This document shows positions 35,688-44,972 of a stretch of 64,000 bases of DNA, piece after piece. Both the position numbers and the translations under genes were made by a program. The stretch is from Granulosicoccus sp045106475 (GTDB lineage: Bacteria > Pseudomonadota > Gammaproteobacteria > Granulosicoccales > Granulosicoccaceae): positions 1-64,000 of the forward strand of contig JBGCEO010000011.1 of NCBI GenBank assembly GCA_045106475.1, read 5' to 3'. The first letter of the stretch is position 1. Every line of letters starts with the position of its first letter. The notes under the pieces are model-generated. The model was not told the DNA's origin and ran no database searches. It worked only from the letters and a program-made list of their open reading frames with translations.

Positions 35688-36629
35688 ATGATCCGGCTAC
35701 ATCGAGAAAAACGAGTGAACTATCCGAGCAAGGTCAACGTGGTGGAGGTCGGCCCGCGTGACGGCCTGCAAAATGAAGCAACACCGCTGAGTGTTGAGCA
35801 AAAGTGTAAATTGGTTGATCTGCTTTCCCAATGCGGCTTGGGTGTTATTGAAACCGGGGCTTTTGTATCACCACGCTGGGTCCCGCAAATGGCCGATACC
35901 GACAAGGTATTTGCCCGTATTCAGCGGTCTGACTCCATCAGATACTCGGCGTTGACACCCAATGAAGCCGGCCTGGATGCAGCCATAGACGCAAAAGTGA
36001 GTGAAATCGCGATTTTTGCAGCTGTAACTGAGAGCTTCTCGCGAAAGAACCTCAATGCGAGCATTCAGCAAAGCTTTGAGCGCTTCGAAGTAGTACTGGA
36101 GCGCGCTCATGCATTGCGTTTGCCGGTTCGAGGTTACCTCTCTTGCGTTTTAGGCTGTCCTTTTGAAGGCCAGGTAGAACCTGCGATCGTGAGCCAACTG
36201 ACCCGGCAACTTCTGGAGGCGGGTTGCTATGAAGTCTCTCTGGGCGACACCATCGGTACTGGGACTGCAGGCAGTATGTCGCAGCTGCTCGATACCTTGC
36301 TCAGTGATGGCATAAGTGCGCAGCGTCTTGCTGTCCATTGCCACGATACTTATGGTCAAGCCTTGGCCAATATCGTCATAGCCTTGCAATACGGAGTTGC
36401 CACGATAGATTCCTCCATCGCAGGCTTAGGCGGCTGTCCCTATGCCAAAGGCGCAACAGGCAATGTCGCCACGGAAGATGTTGTCTATCTTTTGAACGGT
36501 CTCGGTATCAACCATGGTATAGATCTGACAAAATTGCTTACGGCCAGCCAGTATATTTCACAGCAACTCGATAGAGAGCCACAATCACGCGCAGCGAAAG
36601 CTCTGATTGCTCATCAGCTACGTAAATGA
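35688..36629 (+). CDS. Hydroxymethylglutaryl-CoA lyase
   Basis: 313 residues of the HMGL-like TIM-barrel family. VEVGPRDGLQNE carries the invariant Arg24-Asp25, LAVHCHDTYGQALAN has the two metal-binding His (217, 219), and GLGGCPYAKGATGNVATEDVVY contains catalytic Cys250. It splits HMG-CoA into acetoacetate and acetyl-CoA, the last step of leucine breakdown. The start could also be GTG 35715 (NYPSKVNVVEVG), nearer family N-termini; neither has a strong Shine-Dalgarno. The other leucine genes (isovaleryl-CoA dehydrogenase, methylcrotonyl-CoA carboxylase) are not in the window. It overlaps the next gene by four bases. Confidence 0.92.
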   Translation: MIRLHREKRVNYPSKVNVVEVGPRDGLQNEATPLSVEQKCKLVDLLSQCGLGVIETGAFVSPRWVPQMADTDKVFARIQRSDSIRYSALTPNEAGLDAAIDAKVSEIAIFAAVTESFSRKNLNASIQQSFERFEVVLERAHALRLPVRGYLSCVLGCPFEGQVEPAIVSQLTRQLLEAGCYEVSLGDTIGTGTAGSMSQLLDTLLSDGISAQRLAVHCHDTYGQALANIVIALQYGVATIDSSIAGLGGCPYAKGATGNVATEDVVYLLNGLGINHGIDLTKLLTASQYISQQLDREPQSRAAKALIAHQLRK

Positions 36630-36883
36630 GTTCCATGACACTAGATATTGCATCTCCCTGCAGAGGCATCTGCCGAATCGATGAGCCCACTCAATTGTGC
36701 GAGGGGTGCCTGCGTACCATTGATGAAATCACCCGATGGAGAGTTATGGACGACGATCAAAAGCTAGCAGTGCTATCGGATTGTCTCGGGCGTCAGCAAA
36801 TTCCCAGTAAACCAGGTAGTTCTGACAAATCCGACAACATCGCCGCTGGTGCTCCAGGCAATGCCTCGGACGGTTGCGCATAG
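36626..36883 (+). CDS. DUF1289-family small cysteine-rich protein
   Basis: 85 residues. SPCRGICRIDEPTQLCEGCLRTIDEITRW carries the four-cysteine pattern of DUF1289, often annotated as an Fe-S or zinc-binding protein of unknown role. The core is followed by a 28-residue Ser/Ala/Gly-rich tail that is not conserved in the family as I know it. That tail corresponds to the 91 bases read antisense through the end of the dehalogenase gene. It starts inside the HMG-CoA lyase stop (ATGA), so the two are translationally coupled. Confidence 0.8.
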   Translation: MSSMTLDIASPCRGICRIDEPTQLCEGCLRTIDEITRWRVMDDDQKLAVLSDCLGRQQIPSKPGSSDKSDNIAAGAPGNASDGCA

Positions 36884-37482
36884 CGATTTACCCAGGCAAC
36901 CTTAAAGCCGAAATGAGCAGCTCCTGCCGCATCCCAGGCATTTGAAGACTGGAACGCAATCCTCTCGGCCGGTACTTCCAGGCGATCCACTGCCAGTTGA
37001 TAAACACGGGCATCAGGCTTGAAGATGCCTACAGACTCAACCGACAGCTGATGATCAATCCAGTCATCAATTCCTGAGTTTTGTACAGCAGCCTTGATCA
37101 TGGACGGACTCCCATTGGTCAGGATAGCTGTCTGCATACCTGCCCTCTTCAGCAACTGCAAGACCTGTTTAACCTCAGGAAACGGTAACAAACTTAAATA
37201 GGCCTGCATTAAATCGTCATGCAGATTGGGGCTATCAATGCTGAATTCTCGCAAACTCACGGCAAGGGCCTCCGACGTGATCTGCCAGAAATCGACATGC
37301 GAGTGCATCAGGCTGCGCAGCCAAGTGTATTCGAGTTGCCTCTTTCGCCAAGCGGCAGAAAGATCGGCATAGTGGGGCCCAACTTGCGACTGCAGACTTG
37401 CAACCGCTGAGTTCACATCAAACAAGGTGCCATAGGCATCGAAGACACAAGCATCGATCGCTTCAAAATCTGTGATTGCCAC
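36793..37482 (-). CDS. HAD-superfamily type II (2-haloacid) dehalogenase
   Basis: 229 residues. CVFDAYGTLFDVNSA has nucleophile Asp15, AILTNGSPSMI is motif II, IFKPDARVYQLA carries the motif III Lys, and FQSSNAWDAAGAAHFGF is the SNxWD motif typical of L-2-haloacid dehalogenases. The family displaces halide from 2-haloacids; some members are generic phosphatases. It lies six bases after a hotdog thioesterase gene on the same strand. Its 3' 91 bases overlap the DUF1289 gene on the other strand. Confidence 0.88.
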   Translation of the reverse strand: MAITDFEAIDACVFDAYGTLFDVNSAVASLQSQVGPHYADLSAAWRKRQLEYTWLRSLMHSHVDFWQITSEALAVSLREFSIDSPNLHDDLMQAYLSLLPFPEVKQVLQLLKRAGMQTAILTNGSPSMIKAAVQNSGIDDWIDHQLSVESVGIFKPDARVYQLAVDRLEVPAERIAFQSSNAWDAAGAAHFGFKVAWVNRYAQPSEALPGAPAAMLSDLSELPGLLGIC

Positions 37483-37488
37483 GCAATA

Positions 37489-37947
37489 TTAACTCCTGTG
37501 TTCAGGTGGTGGAATGGAATACGTTGCTGTCACATGGGCCACCGGTTTGTCAGCTCCGATCTCTTCGCTGAATAGAGACGCTTCTCCAACGGCGAGTCGC
37601 TTCCCCAACTTAAGCATACGGGCATCGGCTATCACATCGGCTGGTGAAGGCTTACGCAGGAAATTGATGGATAGCTGCGTTGTAACGGCCAGCTCCACAG
37701 GGCCGATTCTCGACAGAACAAGCGCATAGACAGCGGCGTCAGCAAGACCCATCATCACGGGCCCGGCAATCGTTCCTCCCGGTCTCAGAAAACGTTCATG
37801 ATAGTTGGCTCTCAGTCGCACATGATCAGCCTTGAAGTAATCAACCGTAATGCCCATCAGCCCGGCGAATGGCAGCCTGGCATCTATAAGCTCACGAAAA
37901 TCAGAAGCGCTGAGCAACAGGCCCTTAGAATCTTGTTTTTCTGTCAT
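37489..37947 (-). CDS. Hotdog-fold thioesterase, PaaI-like
   Basis: 152 residues. The hotdog core is readable as GTIAGPVMMGLADAAVYALV (central helix with the catalytic acidic residue), LAVTTQLSINFLRKPSPADV and ADARMLKLGKRLAVGEASLF. The family hydrolyses acyl- or aryl-CoA thioesters. Co-occurrence with the dehalogenase six bases downstream, and with CoA-linked enzymes on both sides, suggests a role in acyl-CoA recycling; the actual substrate is unknown. The upstream divergent gene encodes the crotonase-like protein. Confidence 0.83.
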   Translation of the reverse strand: MTEKQDSKGLLLSASDFRELIDARLPFAGLMGITVDYFKADHVRLRANYHERFLRPGGTIAGPVMMGLADAAVYALVLSRIGPVELAVTTQLSINFLRKPSPADVIADARMLKLGKRLAVGEASLFSEEIGADKPVAHVTATYSIPPPEHRS

Positions 37948-38120
37948 GGGTGGAAAGCAGAAACTGAATCGAAAGTTTGTCTAGTCTGAGGATAGCAGTA
38001 TGTCTGGCTTTACTACGCTGCGATTCTGGCAGCCACAGCGCAGAAGCGCCCAGGGCTGGTATCAATGGCACAGTAATGGCACCATGCATCAATGTAGACA
38101 TGAAACTGCAGGCAGAGCCA

Positions 38121-38948
38121 ATGAGTGCGCCCCCCGAAGACCACAACAAGCAAATCAGTCAAGGCAGCCCTGAATCAAAAGTCCTGCTTTTGCGCCAGTT
38201 GGATGATTCAGGTGTTCTAACCTTAACGCTGAACCAGCCCGATAGCTTTAACTCTCTGAGCGAAGCGATGCTCGACGCTTTGCAGGAAGAGCTGGATTCC
38301 ATCGACGACGGCGTCAAAGTACTCGTGTTGGCGGCCTCAGGCAAAGCATTCTGTGCCGGTCACGATCTAAAAGAGATGCGCAGCCATATCGATGAGCAAT
38401 GGCAAAGAGCTTTGTTTCGAAAATGCAGCAAGTTCATGCAAACTCTCATTGAACTACCGCAGCCTGTTATTGCAAAAGTACAGGGAGTGGCAGCGGCGGC
38501 TGGTTGTCAACTGGTAGCCAATTGCGACCTGGCAATCGCCAGTGATCAATGCACGTTCGGCGTTTCAGGCATCAACCTCGGCTTATTCTGCAGCACGCCG
38601 TCTGTGGCACTGTCACGCAATCTTTCGCGCAAGCGTGCTTTTCACATGCTCGTTACAGGCGACTACATTTCTGCCCGGACTGCTGTTGAGTGGGGTCTCT
38701 TGAACGACTGTGTACCTGCAGACAAACTCGACTCGTCAGTTGCAGAACTATGCAATCAGATTGTGGCCAAATCTCAAGTTGCCGTGAGTACAGGCAAAAA
38801 GCTGTTTTACAAGCAGATAGAGCTACCGCTAAATGAAGCGTACGAACTAGCCGGCAACGCCATGGCTTGCAACATGATGGCTGATGATGTGAGCGAAGGG
38901 ATTGATGCCTTCTTTGAGAAGCGCGATCCTAAGTGGAAAAACAGCTAG
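38121..38948 (+). CDS. Crotonase-fold protein, ECHDC3-like
   Basis: About 275 residues. AFCAGHDLKEM is the oxyanion-hole strand and AAAAGCQLVANCDLAIAS the second. The two glutamates that catalyse hydration in enoyl-CoA hydratase (Glu144 and Glu164 of the rat enzyme) fall at GCQL and FGVSGI, where they are replaced by Gln and Gly. LGLFCSTPSVALSRNLSRK and FYKQIELPL match the ECHDC3 subgroup. It may bind acyl-CoA but act as an isomerase, hydrolase or non-catalytic protein. I chose ATG 38121 after an AGG-rich stretch; in-frame starts at 37977, 38076 and 38100 are also open. Confidence 0.82.
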   Translation: MSAPPEDHNKQISQGSPESKVLLLRQLDDSGVLTLTLNQPDSFNSLSEAMLDALQEELDSIDDGVKVLVLAASGKAFCAGHDLKEMRSHIDEQWQRALFRKCSKFMQTLIELPQPVIAKVQGVAAAAGCQLVANCDLAIASDQCTFGVSGINLGLFCSTPSVALSRNLSRKRAFHMLVTGDYISARTAVEWGLLNDCVPADKLDSSVAELCNQIVAKSQVAVSTGKKLFYKQIELPLNEAYELAGNAMACNMMADDVSEGIDAFFEKRDPKWKNS

Positions 38949-38968
38949 ATATTGAAAACAACTTTATA

Positions 38969-41170
38969 TTACAAGCCTGATACTATTTTCATATTAGGTC
39001 GCTGCCACTTTTGAAACCATACAATAAATTCGTCGGCCTTCATCGGGTGGCTTATCAAAAAACCCTGTATTTCATTACAGGCAAAACTCTTCAGGATATC
39101 GTATTGCGCCTGAGTTTCTACGCCTTCGGCAACCACCGTCAGATTAAGATTGTGGCTGAGTGTAACAATGGCTGAGACTATAGCCACATCACCTGCATCA
39201 GTGCTCAAATCTTTGACAAACGATTTATCAATTTTGAGCTTATCAACCGGTAAGCGCTTTAAGTAACTCAAAGACGAAAAGCCGGTGCCAAAGTCATCAA
39301 TGGCTACCTGAACCCCCAGGTCTTTCATCTCGCGTAATATATCGATTCCAACATCGATATCCTGCAGCAACAAGCTCTCAGTCAATTCAATCTCTAGCAA
39401 GCTTGCATTGAGTCCGCTGTATGCGATCGCATCATTTATGTCCCCGATCATGTCACTGCGTGTGAACTGAACCGAAGAACAGTTGACCGACATTGTCATC
39501 GGCTGCATACCTGCATCGATCCATGTCTGCATCTGTTTACAGGCATGACGCAATACCCATCGACCCAGCGGTATGATCAGACCTGTTTCTTCGGCAAGCG
39601 GTATGAAGTCGCTCGGGCTGACTTTGCCATACTCGTCATGCTCCCATCTAACCAGAGCTTCCAGCCCAACCACCACGCCAGAATCAACATCAACCTTAGG
39701 TTGGTATACGACGGTTAGTTCCTCGTTTTCGATGGCATCTTTCAACTCACCCTCCATGGAGAAACGCGCCAAGGCTTGTTCATGTATTTCACGCGAGTAG
39801 AACTGGTATCCGTTTCTTCCAGATTCCTTCGCATGGTACATGGCCACATCTGCGTTTTTCATCAGGGTTTCACTATCAGCGCCATCTGCAGGAAACACAC
39901 TGATACCAATCGTCGTGGTAACGGATACCGAGTTATCTCCAATAGGATACGGTTTGCTGATCGATTGCGCGATTCGCTCTGCCACTCTCGCCGCGTCTTC
40001 AGCGCGATTTATCTGCCCGAGAAGTACGACAAATTCGTCGCCACCCAAACGAGCGACAGTATGCTGATACCCAGGTTCTTCATCATCAGCGTTATCAGCT
40101 GTGCTGACCATATCCGTGTCACGCACAACACTATTTAGACGTATCGAGACCTGCTTGAGTAAGTCATCACCGGCATCATGACCCAGGGTATCGTTAACCT
40201 GTTTAAAGTGATCAAGATCGAGAAATAACAAAGCAAACTTCGTATCATTGCGCGAAGCCACCTTTAGCGTGTAACGAAGCTGTTCATTAAGTTGAGCACG
40301 ATTCGGCAGCCCGGTTACCAAATCATAGTATGCAAGGTTGTGAATTTGCTTCTGCGCATCTATGCGTTCGGTTATATCCTGAATAGTGCCCAGCATATGA
40401 GTACATTCACCGCTATCATTCAAATGCGGCTCTGACTCAAGACGAATCCTGCGCAGAGCATTGTCTAGTGGACTGCGTACTGAGAACTCGATATTAAATG
40501 GCAGTTTTTCTTCGACGGCCTGATCAGCAAGCAAACGCACATTATGCCTGTCTGAATCCTCAATATGATCCAGAAAATCTGGCCATACGCTCAGTGTTTG
40601 ATCATCATGCAAACCTACTACTCTTCCAAATTCACGCGACGATGATAGAGCGTCTGAAGACAAACACCATTCCCAGTTGCCGAGACGGGCAAGGCGTTGA
40701 GCATTATCCAGCTTAGCCTGACTGGATCGAAGTTCATCGGCCGTCAATTTAGACCGGAGCATGTACTGCACACGATGTGGAAGAATAAAAAAGTTGATCG
40801 GCTTAGTCAGAAAATCCGTTGCGCCTTCATCATAGGCACGCGTAATCGAATCCAGATCATCAAGCCCGGTAATCATCAGTATAGGAACATGAGCACCGGT
40901 GGCTAAGTGCCTGATACCACTGATTGCCTCGAATCCATCCATGACCGGCATGACAGCATCCATGATGATCAGGTCAGGATCGTGGTCCTTAAAATTAGCA
41001 ATAGCCTCTATCCCGTTTGATGCCTGCACGACGTCAAAGCCAGCCTCTTCCAATGCGCCTTCAGCCATCATGAGGCTGGCCACGTCATCATCCACATGCA
41101 AAACGATAGGACGCTGCCGCATAGAGCTAGGCATCACCATCTGAAGCGCTTGTGAGGAGACGTTCGTCAT
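38969..41170 (-). CDS. Response regulator with PAS, GGDEF and EAL domains
   Basis: About 733 residues. The order is a REC domain (PIVLHVDDD, phosphoacceptor Asp71 in LIIMDAVMPVMDGF), a PAS domain (ARLGNWEWCLSSDAL), a diguanylate cyclase with intact GGDEF (VARLGGDEFVVLLGQ) and a phosphodiesterase with intact EAL (GLEALVRW, ELTESLLL, DDFGTGFSSLSYL). It makes or breaks c-di-GMP; which activity dominates cannot be read. The start is ATG 41170, whose first bases overlap the Hpt stop (ATGA). The upstream Hpt and membrane protein are its likely phosphorelay partners. Confidence 0.92.
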   Translation of the reverse strand: MTNVSSQALQMVMPSSMRQRPIVLHVDDDVASLMMAEGALEEAGFDVVQASNGIEAIANFKDHDPDLIIMDAVMPVMDGFEAISGIRHLATGAHVPILMITGLDDLDSITRAYDEGATDFLTKPINFFILPHRVQYMLRSKLTADELRSSQAKLDNAQRLARLGNWEWCLSSDALSSSREFGRVVGLHDDQTLSVWPDFLDHIEDSDRHNVRLLADQAVEEKLPFNIEFSVRSPLDNALRRIRLESEPHLNDSGECTHMLGTIQDITERIDAQKQIHNLAYYDLVTGLPNRAQLNEQLRYTLKVASRNDTKFALLFLDLDHFKQVNDTLGHDAGDDLLKQVSIRLNSVVRDTDMVSTADNADDEEPGYQHTVARLGGDEFVVLLGQINRAEDAARVAERIAQSISKPYPIGDNSVSVTTTIGISVFPADGADSETLMKNADVAMYHAKESGRNGYQFYSREIHEQALARFSMEGELKDAIENEELTVVYQPKVDVDSGVVVGLEALVRWEHDEYGKVSPSDFIPLAEETGLIIPLGRWVLRHACKQMQTWIDAGMQPMTMSVNCSSVQFTRSDMIGDINDAIAYSGLNASLLEIELTESLLLQDIDVGIDILREMKDLGVQVAIDDFGTGFSSLSYLKRLPVDKLKIDKSFVKDLSTDAGDVAIVSAIVTLSHNLNLTVVAEGVETQAQYDILKSFACNEIQGFLISHPMKADEFIVWFQKWQRPNMKIVSGL

Positions 41171-41529
41171 CAGGCAGCCTTGGAAATCACATTCTGAAGC
41201 TCGGCACAACTATCGTCGAACAAGTCTTCAATGCCATCGCAAAGCGCAAAACATGCTGGGAAATTCTCTTCTCTAGCCGCAGCTTCCAGATCTCTGCAAC
41301 GTTCCGATAGTGCCTTGGCACCCACATAGGCACTGCTGGATTTAAGGGTATGAGCTGCATTACGCACAGAGGACAAATCGCTCTCATCAAGACCGGTTTG
41401 CATGGCAACAATTGCCTTGGGCGTCTCTGATTTAAACAATTCCACGATTCGTAAAAGTAGGTCCGGTTTTCCAGGTCTCTGTAGTGAAACGATGGCCTTT
41501 ATTGCATGCGTGTCTATAAACTCAGTCAT
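41170..41529 (-). CDS. Histidine phosphotransfer (Hpt) domain protein
   Basis: About 119 residues forming one four-helix Hpt domain. NAAHTLKSSSAYVGAKAL carries the phosphorylated His60. I chose ATG 41529 because GAGAG lies eight bases upstream and the codon starts one base after the stop of the preceding membrane gene, which fits coupled translation; an ATG at 41559 would overlap that gene by 29 bases. It should relay phosphate to the REC domain encoded downstream. No histidine kinase is encoded in the cassette, so the kinase must be elsewhere. Confidence 0.9.
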   Translation of the reverse strand: MTEFIDTHAIKAIVSLQRPGKPDLLLRIVELFKSETPKAIVAMQTGLDESDLSSVRNAAHTLKSSSAYVGAKALSERCRDLEAAAREENFPACFALCDGIEDLFDDSCAELQNVISKAA

Positions 41530-41530
41530 A

Positions 41531-41926
41531 TCAACGCTCTCGATAATTCCGGTTGCCATGCCAGGAACCCAGACCGTTACTGTTTATTAACGACTGATCT
41601 CGCCCAAACTGAGCGTACTGGTGCGTCAACTCCTCTTTTAATGAATCAAGTCTCAAAATGGAGGCTTCCAGTGATGCAGAACAAGCTGTTTCCTCAGATG
41701 AAACTGAGCTACTCGTTGCCTCGATGGATTGATTGTTAACTAACCGGGCATGGGTATCGGCGCTGGCCTCGCTCACCCAGTAAGCCATCATTGAGCTGGT
41801 GACCAATGCCAAGAAAGCGGCGTACCACTGAGCAGTAGGTAACCAGGTGTAACCCCACATCAGCAGCAGATATAAACCAGCTGCCATGCCAAATCGCACC
41901 CAAGGCGAACTTTTCAACATCAACAT
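41531..41926 (-). CDS. Small inner-membrane protein with cytoplasmic coiled tail
   Basis: 131 residues. Two hydrophobic helices (about 11-30 and 38-52: FGMAAGLYLLLMWGYTW and AAFLALVTSSMMAYWV) are followed by a soluble tail with possible coiled coil (ASILRLDSLKEELTHQYAQFG). I do not recognise a family. Its stop is one base before the Hpt start, so it belongs to the Hpt/REC cassette, perhaps as a membrane anchor or input component. Nothing in the sequence shows a ligand or catalytic site. Confidence 0.7.
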   Translation of the reverse strand: MLMLKSSPWVRFGMAAGLYLLLMWGYTWLPTAQWYAAFLALVTSSMMAYWVSEASADTHARLVNNQSIEATSSSVSSEETACSASLEASILRLDSLKEELTHQYAQFGRDQSLINSNGLGSWHGNRNYRER

Positions 41927-42046
41927 CCTATTCCAGTCCTGTCCCTCAACGTATCGACTCAGTACAGAACAACTTGACTTTCGTTTTCGCGCAAAAGTTA
42001 CTCAGATTTGCCCCCCGGGGACCCTCAAGCCTGGTTAGGGCATATT

Positions 42047-43267
42047 TCAAATCAGACCTTGCTTACGCCAATTCTCGATCTCTGATGACGTAACATCCAG
42101 ATATTCCATTAAGACCTGCTCTGTATGTTCCCCCAGGTCCGGGCCCGCCCAACGTGTTTCTGCGGGCGTATCGCACAAATGTGGATGAACAGCGGGAACC
42201 AGCCTTGGTTCGCCACCAACAACGACTTCTTCAAAAACTCCTCGTGCTTGAAAATGTGGATCCGCAACGATATCGGCAATCGAGTTAACGGGCCCTGCTG
42301 GTACATCGGCCTGATCAAGCACTGCCAAAGCTTGATCAGCATCCAGAGTCAGGCACCAGGCAGACAGTACGTCATCAATTTCAGCTTCATGAGCCACTCG
42401 CCCACGATTGTCGGACAATCTCGGGTCATCAGCCAGGTCTTGTCGACCAACCGCCTGCATCAATCGGCAAAAGATCGAATCTCCATTGCCCCCGATTATG
42501 ATGAAACGCTGATCTTTACAGGCATAGGTATTAGTGGGCACGATACCCGTGACGGTTGAGCCCGACGGCTCACGCACCACTCCGGCACCATCGTATTCGG
42601 GCAAGACGCCCTCCATCATATTAAATACCGACTCCACTATTGATACGTCTACCGTTTGACCGGGCTGCCCGAATCGCTGCCGACCGATCAAAGCCATCAA
42701 AACACCGATGGTTGCATGCATACCAGCCAGAGAATCCCCGAGACTTAGATTCAAGCGCACCGGCTTCTGGCCGGGGTGTCCATTGACATAGCGCAAACCT
42801 GCAACCCCTTCACAGGCCGAGGCAAACCCCGGTCGAGATGCATAGGGCCCGGTTTGTCCGTATCCGGAGACACGGGTATAGATCAGCTCAGGATGTGTTT
42901 GCTCGAGCTGCTCTGGCCCTAAGCCCCATGCTTCCATCCGACCCGGTCTGAAGTTTTCAATGAGAACGTCACAATGGCTTAGAAGCCGCCGCACGAGGTC
43001 ACAGCCAGCCTTCTGAGACAAATCCAGTGTTACCGATTTTTTGTTTCTCGCAATACTGCGCCACCAGTAAGAAGTACCCTGTTCATCTAACTGTCGCCAT
43101 GTTCTTAGTGGATCTCCGCGCCCTGGCGGCTCGATTTTGATCACCTCCGCGCCAAAAGCCGCGAGTAGCTGCCCGGCAAAGGGACCTGCAATTAACTGTC
43201 CCATCTCCAACACGCGGATGCCAGAGAGCGGTAGGCTTAAGGTTTGAGCTTCTTGTAACTTATTCAT
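42047..43267 (-). CDS. Class III (CaiB/BaiF family) CoA-transferase
   Basis: 406 residues. PLSGIRVLEMGQLIAGPFAGQ and GAEVIKIEPPGRGDPLRTW are the N-terminal family signatures; NLSLGDSLAGMHATIGVL holds the catalytic Asp region, and later VPAGPVNSIADI fits the group. Family III enzymes move CoA between carboxylic acids through mixed-anhydride and thioester intermediates. The substrate pair is unknown. The divergent acyl-CoA synthetase gene begins 17 bases away, so the two share a very short promoter region and probably a pathway. Confidence 0.9.
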   Translation of the reverse strand: MNKLQEAQTLSLPLSGIRVLEMGQLIAGPFAGQLLAAFGAEVIKIEPPGRGDPLRTWRQLDEQGTSYWWRSIARNKKSVTLDLSQKAGCDLVRRLLSHCDVLIENFRPGRMEAWGLGPEQLEQTHPELIYTRVSGYGQTGPYASRPGFASACEGVAGLRYVNGHPGQKPVRLNLSLGDSLAGMHATIGVLMALIGRQRFGQPGQTVDVSIVESVFNMMEGVLPEYDGAGVVREPSGSTVTGIVPTNTYACKDQRFIIIGGNGDSIFCRLMQAVGRQDLADDPRLSDNRGRVAHEAEIDDVLSAWCLTLDADQALAVLDQADVPAGPVNSIADIVADPHFQARGVFEEVVVGGEPRLVPAVHPHLCDTPAETRWAGPDLGEHTEQVLMEYLDVTSSEIENWRKQGLI

Positions 43268-43284
43268 ACGTGAGTTTGTAATTG

Positions 43285-44970
43285 ATGACTACCTACCATC
43301 CTACTCTCCCAGCCGCACAGCAACCGGGGGACGGAAAAGTTGCCTTACCCGCGCATCGGGCCAACTACACGCCACTGAGTCCTTTGAGCTTTCTCAAGCG
43401 CAGCGCAGACGTTTACCCGGAACGCACCGCTGTGATCCATGGAGAGCGAAGGCTTAGCTGGGGTGAGTGTTATACCCGCTGCGAATCAGCCGCCGCGCGA
43501 ATGGCGGCATTGGGTATCTCCACAGGTGACGTCGTAGCTGTTATAGCGCCCAATATACCGGCCCTGTTCGAACTGCACTTCAGCGTGCCCATGTGTGGAG
43601 GCATTCTTAACGCTATCAATACCCGACTGGAAGCTACTACCATCAGATACATCGTTGAGCATGGCGGTGCGAAGCTGCTTTTTGTTGATCGCGATTCTAC
43701 CGCGGTTACTCAACAAGCCTTACAGGGAATGAGCAATCCTCCGATACTGATTACGATTGATGATCCAGAAGCAACTGGAGAGGCAATCGGACCAGTGGAC
43801 TACGAACAATTTCTTGATTCAGATTCTACCGCCGATCATGCACTAGCCGCGATTGATCCACATTGGTCCTGGCAACTCCCTGCAGACGAATGGCAGTCGA
43901 TATCACTAAACTACACCTCTGGCACCACCGGGAAACCCAAGGGTGTTGTGTACCATCATCGAGGCGCAACGATGAATGCCTTGTCAAACATAACGGGCTG
44001 GCACATGGGCCCTCACCCGGTCTACTTATGGACTTTACCGATGTTCCATTGCAATGGCTGGTGTTTTCCCTGGTCACTCGCAGCAAATGCTGGCACTAGC
44101 GTTTGTGCCAGATCGATTAGCGCAGAAACAATCTACTCAAGCATTGACGCCCACAAGGTTACGCATTTTTGCGGCGCTCCCATCATCCTGAACTTTCTTA
44201 TCAATGCTGACGATGACTTGATTAAACCGCTGCCACATACAGTCAACATCATGACCGCTGCAGCGCCTCCGCCACCTAGCGTACTATCACAGATAGAGTC
44301 GCTGGGATTTCATGTTACCCATGCCTATGGATTGACTGAAACCTATGGCCCGGCTGTCTTGTGCGCGTGGAATCCAGATTGGGATTCACTGGACGATGCT
44401 GAACGAGCGCGTCTCAAATCTCGTCAGGGTGTTCGTTACCAGGTGCTCGACGAGCTTGATGTCCTCGACCCGGAGACGATGCTGCCGGTACCTCGCGATG
44501 GAAAAACCATTGGAGAGGTTATGTTTAGAGGCAACATCGTCATGCGTGGTTACTTTCAAAATGAGGCCGCCAATGAGGAAGCCTTTCGCGGAGGCTGGTT
44601 CCATAGTGGTGACCTCGCCGTTATGGATCCCGATGGCTACTTGAGGATTCTTGATCGTTCCAAGGACATCATAATATCGGGTGGTGAAAACATATCATCG
44701 ATAGAAATCGAAGATGCCTTGTATGCACATCCAGCAGTTCTTGAAGCGGCTGTAGCTGCACGCCCTGATGAAAAATGGGGAGAGACACCGTGTGCTTTCG
44801 TGCAATTGAAAAAGGGCGAAGAGGCAACTTCGGAGGATCTGATCAATTGGTGCCGCGAGAAACTGGCCCATTTCAAATGCCCCAAAACCATCGTGTTCAG
44901 GGAGTTACCCAAAACTTCAACAGGCAAAATTCAGAAGTTTAAATTACGCGAATGGGCGCAGCAGCTGTGA
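43285..44970 (+). CDS. AMP-forming acyl-CoA synthetase
   Basis: About 561 residues. LNYTSGTTGKPKGVVYHHRG is the adenylation P-loop, HAYGLTETYGP the A5 motif, and FHSGDLAVMDPDGYLRILDRSKD the A7/A8 hinge; the C-terminal Lys is in KTSTGKIQKF. It activates a carboxylic acid as acyl-AMP and transfers it to CoA. The N-terminal YTPLSPLSFLKRSADVYPER is common in the group that includes DmdB (3-methylmercaptopropionate) and medium-chain ligases, so DMSP-related or fatty substrates are possible. ATG 43285 follows a GTGAG-type site; TTG 43282 adjoins it. Confidence 0.9.
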   Translation: MTTYHPTLPAAQQPGDGKVALPAHRANYTPLSPLSFLKRSADVYPERTAVIHGERRLSWGECYTRCESAAARMAALGISTGDVVAVIAPNIPALFELHFSVPMCGGILNAINTRLEATTIRYIVEHGGAKLLFVDRDSTAVTQQALQGMSNPPILITIDDPEATGEAIGPVDYEQFLDSDSTADHALAAIDPHWSWQLPADEWQSISLNYTSGTTGKPKGVVYHHRGATMNALSNITGWHMGPHPVYLWTLPMFHCNGWCFPWSLAANAGTSVCARSISAETIYSSIDAHKVTHFCGAPIILNFLINADDDLIKPLPHTVNIMTAAAPPPPSVLSQIESLGFHVTHAYGLTETYGPAVLCAWNPDWDSLDDAERARLKSRQGVRYQVLDELDVLDPETMLPVPRDGKTIGEVMFRGNIVMRGYFQNEAANEEAFRGGWFHSGDLAVMDPDGYLRILDRSKDIIISGGENISSIEIEDALYAHPAVLEAAVAARPDEKWGETPCAFVQLKKGEEATSEDLINWCREKLAHFKCPKTIVFRELPKTSTGKIQKFKLREWAQQL

Positions 44971-44972
44971 AA

